Source: Legionella sp. PC1000
GTDB lineage: Bacteria > Pseudomonadota > Gammaproteobacteria > Legionellales > Legionellaceae
Direction of reading: 5' to 3'
NCBI RefSeq assembly: GCF_014109805.1
Contig: NZ_CP059400.1
Coordinates: 2,822,001 to 2,886,000, forward strand
DNA: 64,000 nt
Positions 61,703 through 64,000 of the stretch are shown here, piece by piece. The notes beneath the pieces were generated by a model. That model was given only the letters and a program-made list of their open reading frames with translations. It searched no databases and had not been told where the DNA came from. The stretch's first letter is position 1. Every line of letters starts with the position of its first letter. The position numbers and the translations under genes were made by a program.

Positions 61703-63397
61703 ATGGATTCTAAAAAGATAAAAGAATTACACGACATTATTAATCAAAAAAATGCGGAAATTCATCAATTAACGCTTTCTCTCGAAGAGGAAAGATTAAA
61801 ATTTAATCATGAATTACAAGCTGTTCATGATTATTATGAAAATATAATTGCTTTAATGCCAGGACATGTTTATTGGTTAGATAAGAATAATATATTTTTA
61901 GGTTGTAACGACGCACAAGCTAAAAGTGCACGTTTGAAATCAAGAAAAGATATCGTTGGAAAGACCAATTATGACATGCCGTGGAAAGATCAGGCAGAAG
62001 AGTTAAATAAACTCAATACGTTAGTAATGGAAACTGGCATACCCCATACGGCTGAAGAATATGCGGTCATGACTAATGGAATGGGCATTTATTATTCCCA
62101 AAAAGTTCCTCTACGCAATCAAAAAAATGAGATTATTGGTGTTTTAGGTATTTCGCTTGATATCACAGAGCGAAAAAAAATGGAAGTCGCGTTGCGTCGT
62201 GCCAAGGAAAACGCGGAAGTTGCTAACCAGGCGAAAACTGAATTCATAGAAAATATGAGCCATGATATTTATACTCCATTAAGCGGTATTGTTGGGATGT
62301 CGCGACTTTTAGAAGAGAAAGCCGAAGATCCTGAAAGAAAACAATATGCACGCTGGATTCATGAAAGTAGTGAACAATTACTGGATTTGCTCAACGGAGT
62401 AATGGAGATCGTTACCGCAGATAACCTCAGAGAAAGTGATGTACATGAGGAGTTATTCGAATTACGCAAGAACATTAAAGATATTGCACATCTTGTTCAA
62501 CCAACCCTGGAAATGAAGAAAATTCAATTGAATATTGAAATTGATGAAACAACGCCAAATAGTTTTATCACTGATGGTACGAAATTACATCGAGTTTTGT
62601 TAAATCTTGTAGGAAATGCAATTAAATTCACTGACACCGGTGTCGTTACAATTAAAGTAGAAACCCTTTCTCACGAAAACAGTTATGCACAAATTCGATT
62701 TAGTGTAATCGATACAGGAATTGGTATACCTCCTGAATTGAAAAATAAGATTTTTGATCGTTTCTTCCGCGCTATCCCTTCTTATAAAAGCCAGCATAGC
62801 GGTTATGGGGTCGGCCTTCACGTGGCCCAAAAATACTTAAGCCTATTAGGTGGAGAAATAAATCTAGAAAGTGAAGTTGGAAAAGGCTCCTCTTTTTATT
62901 TTACCCTTACCATGAAAATTGGATACAATGAGAGCAATTCCTCTCTCTATGGGACGAGTGAAGCTAAATTACAGCAAGAGAAAACAGGAGCCAATTCACC
63001 GCTAATTTTACTTGTAGAAGATAATATTATCTCCCTGCATATGCTTGAAAATGTTGCAGAGCAAGCTAATTATCCGTTTTACTCAGCGATTGATGGTGAA
63101 CATGCTTTAGAGTTGCTGGAAACAAATGATTTTGACTTAATCATTACAGATATAGGCATATCCAACAGTGAAGATAAGAACCTCATTCAATGCATTCGCG
63201 AGCTAGAAAAACAAACGCAGAGAAATGCTATACCAATCATTGGCCTAACTACCAATACCTCGGGTAAGGTAGAAGATGAACTTTTGCGTTCTGAAATGAA
63301 TAAAGTGTTGACCAAACCCATTCATTTAAAAATGCTACAGGAAGTAGTCAATGGTCTCAATTTATCCTCTTCAAAAGAAGAAAATAATTTTAGCTAA
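61703..63397 (+). CDS. Hybrid histidine kinase (PAS-HisKA-HATPase-receiver)
   Basis: A 564-aa cytosolic sensor kinase. A coiled-coil start (1-40) is followed by a PAS domain (IALMPGHVYWLDKNNIFLGCN ... DITERKK, 45-160) and the phosphoacceptor helix with M-S-H187-D-I-Y-T-P-L. The ATPase domain shows LLNLVGNAIKFTDTG (N box), DTGIGIPPE (G1) and GYGVGLHVA (G2). A C-terminal receiver has LLVEDN and Asp483 in IITDIG. It should autophosphorylate at His187 and relay to Asp483, then to a separate phosphotransfer protein, which is not encoded here. No membrane helix is seen, so the signal is internal. The type is frequent in Legionella and Coxiella; the target is unknown. Confidence 0.92.
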   Translation: MDSKKIKELHDIINQKNAEIHQLTLSLEEERLKFNHELQAVHDYYENIIALMPGHVYWLDKNNIFLGCNDAQAKSARLKSRKDIVGKTNYDMPWKDQAEELNKLNTLVMETGIPHTAEEYAVMTNGMGIYYSQKVPLRNQKNEIIGVLGISLDITERKKMEVALRRAKENAEVANQAKTEFIENMSHDIYTPLSGIVGMSRLLEEKAEDPERKQYARWIHESSEQLLDLLNGVMEIVTADNLRESDVHEELFELRKNIKDIAHLVQPTLEMKKIQLNIEIDETTPNSFITDGTKLHRVLLNLVGNAIKFTDTGVVTIKVETLSHENSYAQIRFSVIDTGIGIPPELKNKIFDRFFRAIPSYKSQHSGYGVGLHVAQKYLSLLGGEINLESEVGKGSSFYFTLTMKIGYNESNSSLYGTSEAKLQQEKTGANSPLILLVEDNIISLHMLENVAEQANYPFYSAIDGEHALELLETNDFDLIITDIGISNSEDKNLIQCIRELEKQTQRNAIPIIGLTTNTSGKVEDELLRSEMNKVLTKPIHLKMLQEVVNGLNLSSSKEENNFS

Positions 63398-63611
63398 AAA
63401 TCTAAAAATGCGGCCCGTATGCAGCACCGAGGCAACATCCAAAATCCTGCGTTATACCCGCCTAGGATCGGTGACACGTTGCAAGATTGACCAAAATGGT
63501 GTGATTTTAGCGCACCGAAACCAGCATACATGTAGTATGCGAGTACAGAGCACAACAAATCACACCCTGTTCACCAAGCGAGTAGAATTGTCTACAGGTC
63601 TTAGCTTATTT
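63398..63611. repeat. Gap with nested inverted repeats
   Basis: GGTGTGATTT (63498-63507) pairs with AAATCACACC (63557-63566), and between them GCATAC and GTATGC form a second small stem (near 63524-63540). The frame that reads through on the plus strand is not gene-like. It may be a structured RNA or a mobile repeat relic. Confidence 0.4.
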
Positions 63612-63923
63612 TTATGGGATTACAAAATAATTAGAATCGAACGGATAACAAACCCAAGTCAACGATGAACCATGGTAATTAACTTCAAGTGTTGATGTAT
63701 CTAAAGCAGATAATTCTGGTTGCTTATCTATATAACACACTTGACGTTTTCCATTTACGCTTACATAGTAATAAGATTGTGTGGATTGATAATCACTGGG
63801 CACATAGTAAATATTACCTTGTTTTTCCAAGATAATTGGCTGGCCGGTAATTATTATTTTTTCTGCGAAGGAAACTGCATTAAACAGTGTAAGCGAACAA
63901 ATGATTAATAATAATTTTTTCAT
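63612..63923 (-). CDS. Small exported protein
   Basis: A 103-aa protein with a clear signal peptide (MKKLLLIICSLTLFNAVSFA). The mature part is Tyr-rich (IYYVPSDYQSTQSYYYVSV) and has two Cys (VCYIDKQ, WVCYPF) that could form a disulfide. No domain family was recognised. The start at 63923 was chosen because the signal peptide begins there; a frame upstream to 63959 is less likely. Periplasmic or secreted location expected. Confidence 0.65.
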   Translation of the reverse strand: MKKLLLIICSLTLFNAVSFAEKIIITGQPIILEKQGNIYYVPSDYQSTQSYYYVSVNGKRQVCYIDKQPELSALDTSTLEVNYHGSSLTWVCYPFDSNYFVIP

Positions 63924-64000
63924 AATAATTTCACTCCATGAAATGATTTGAGTCGCCATGAGTAAGTATAGAACAATAATAGTGTGTCCATAATCTATTT

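Noticed and set aside
63351..63668. Plus-strand frame of 105 codons after the histidine kinase gene
   Set aside because: It overlaps the kinase gene in another frame, has no ribosome site and runs through an inverted repeat and the next gene.
1..64000. tRNA, rRNA, CRISPR array, prophage or conjugative genes
   Set aside because: No cloverleaf, rRNA segment, spaced direct-repeat array, integrase or tra/phage gene was recognised on either strand.

Overview
This 64 kb window is AT-rich bacterial chromosome that most likely comes from a Legionella species other than L. pneumophila. The main reason is a set of eukaryote-like genes typical of Dot/Icm effectors. The clearest are an AnkX orthologue (Fic domain plus ankyrin repeats) beside a Lem3-like PP2C gene, the known phosphocholination/dephosphocholination pair. 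Others are a LotC-like OTU deubiquitinase, a VPS9-domain protein, a RhoGAP-domain protein, a LepB-like kinase-fold protein and a mitochondrial-carrier protein. No rRNA, tRNA, CRISPR array, integrase or intact insertion sequence was seen.

Layout. 1-7 kb: a secreted GH72-like glucanosyltransferase cut by the window edge, a VPS9 protein, a divergent pair of genes with mitochondrial-presequence-like N-termini, and a large secreted protein with weak GH64/thaumatin-like features. 7-9.1 kb: a three-gene MNIO (DUF692) RiPP/bufferin operon with a 12-cysteine precursor. 9.6-13 kb: acetoacetate decarboxylase plus a PatD-like patatin, a probable gene remnant and an alkaline-phosphatase-superfamily enzyme. 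13-25 kb: mostly housekeeping genes (DUF457 hydrolase, TrmL, an arginine-type binding protein and ornithine carbamoyltransferase behind a probable ArgR site, CorA, HtpX, DUF1428), broken up by a family of inverted-repeat elements, plus the RhoGAP gene. 25-32.6 kb: a minus-strand block with the OTU enzyme, a cysteine-dioxygenase-like cupin, the kinase-fold effector and an ornithine-cyclodeaminase-family gene, then a release-factor-like gene on the plus strand.

32.6-49.3 kb is the densest effector region. It holds a very large protein of unknown function, two small tandem paralogues, a zeta-toxin-like P-loop protein behind a possible PmrA box, AnkX and Lem3, then an outer-membrane barrel, a beta-helix surface protein and the mitochondrial carrier. 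49.6-64 kb: a secreted GH17 beta-1,3-glucanase-like enzyme, a class-C beta-lactamase-fold serine hydrolase, a TPR protein, a PAS-GAF-GGDEF cyclase, a DUF945 protein, a protein with faint cyclodipeptide-synthase resemblance and a hybrid histidine kinase.

Two themes stand out. First, four predicted proteins, and a fifth more weakly, begin with a basic, acid-free N-terminus followed by an R-x-(F/Y)-(S/A) step, the R-3 type of mitochondrial processing site. They lie in the same window as a mitochondrial-carrier-family gene, so this looks like a scattered mitochondrion-directed effector set. Second, three secreted proteins point to beta-glucan metabolism. All functions are inferred from motifs read by eye; no database search was run.
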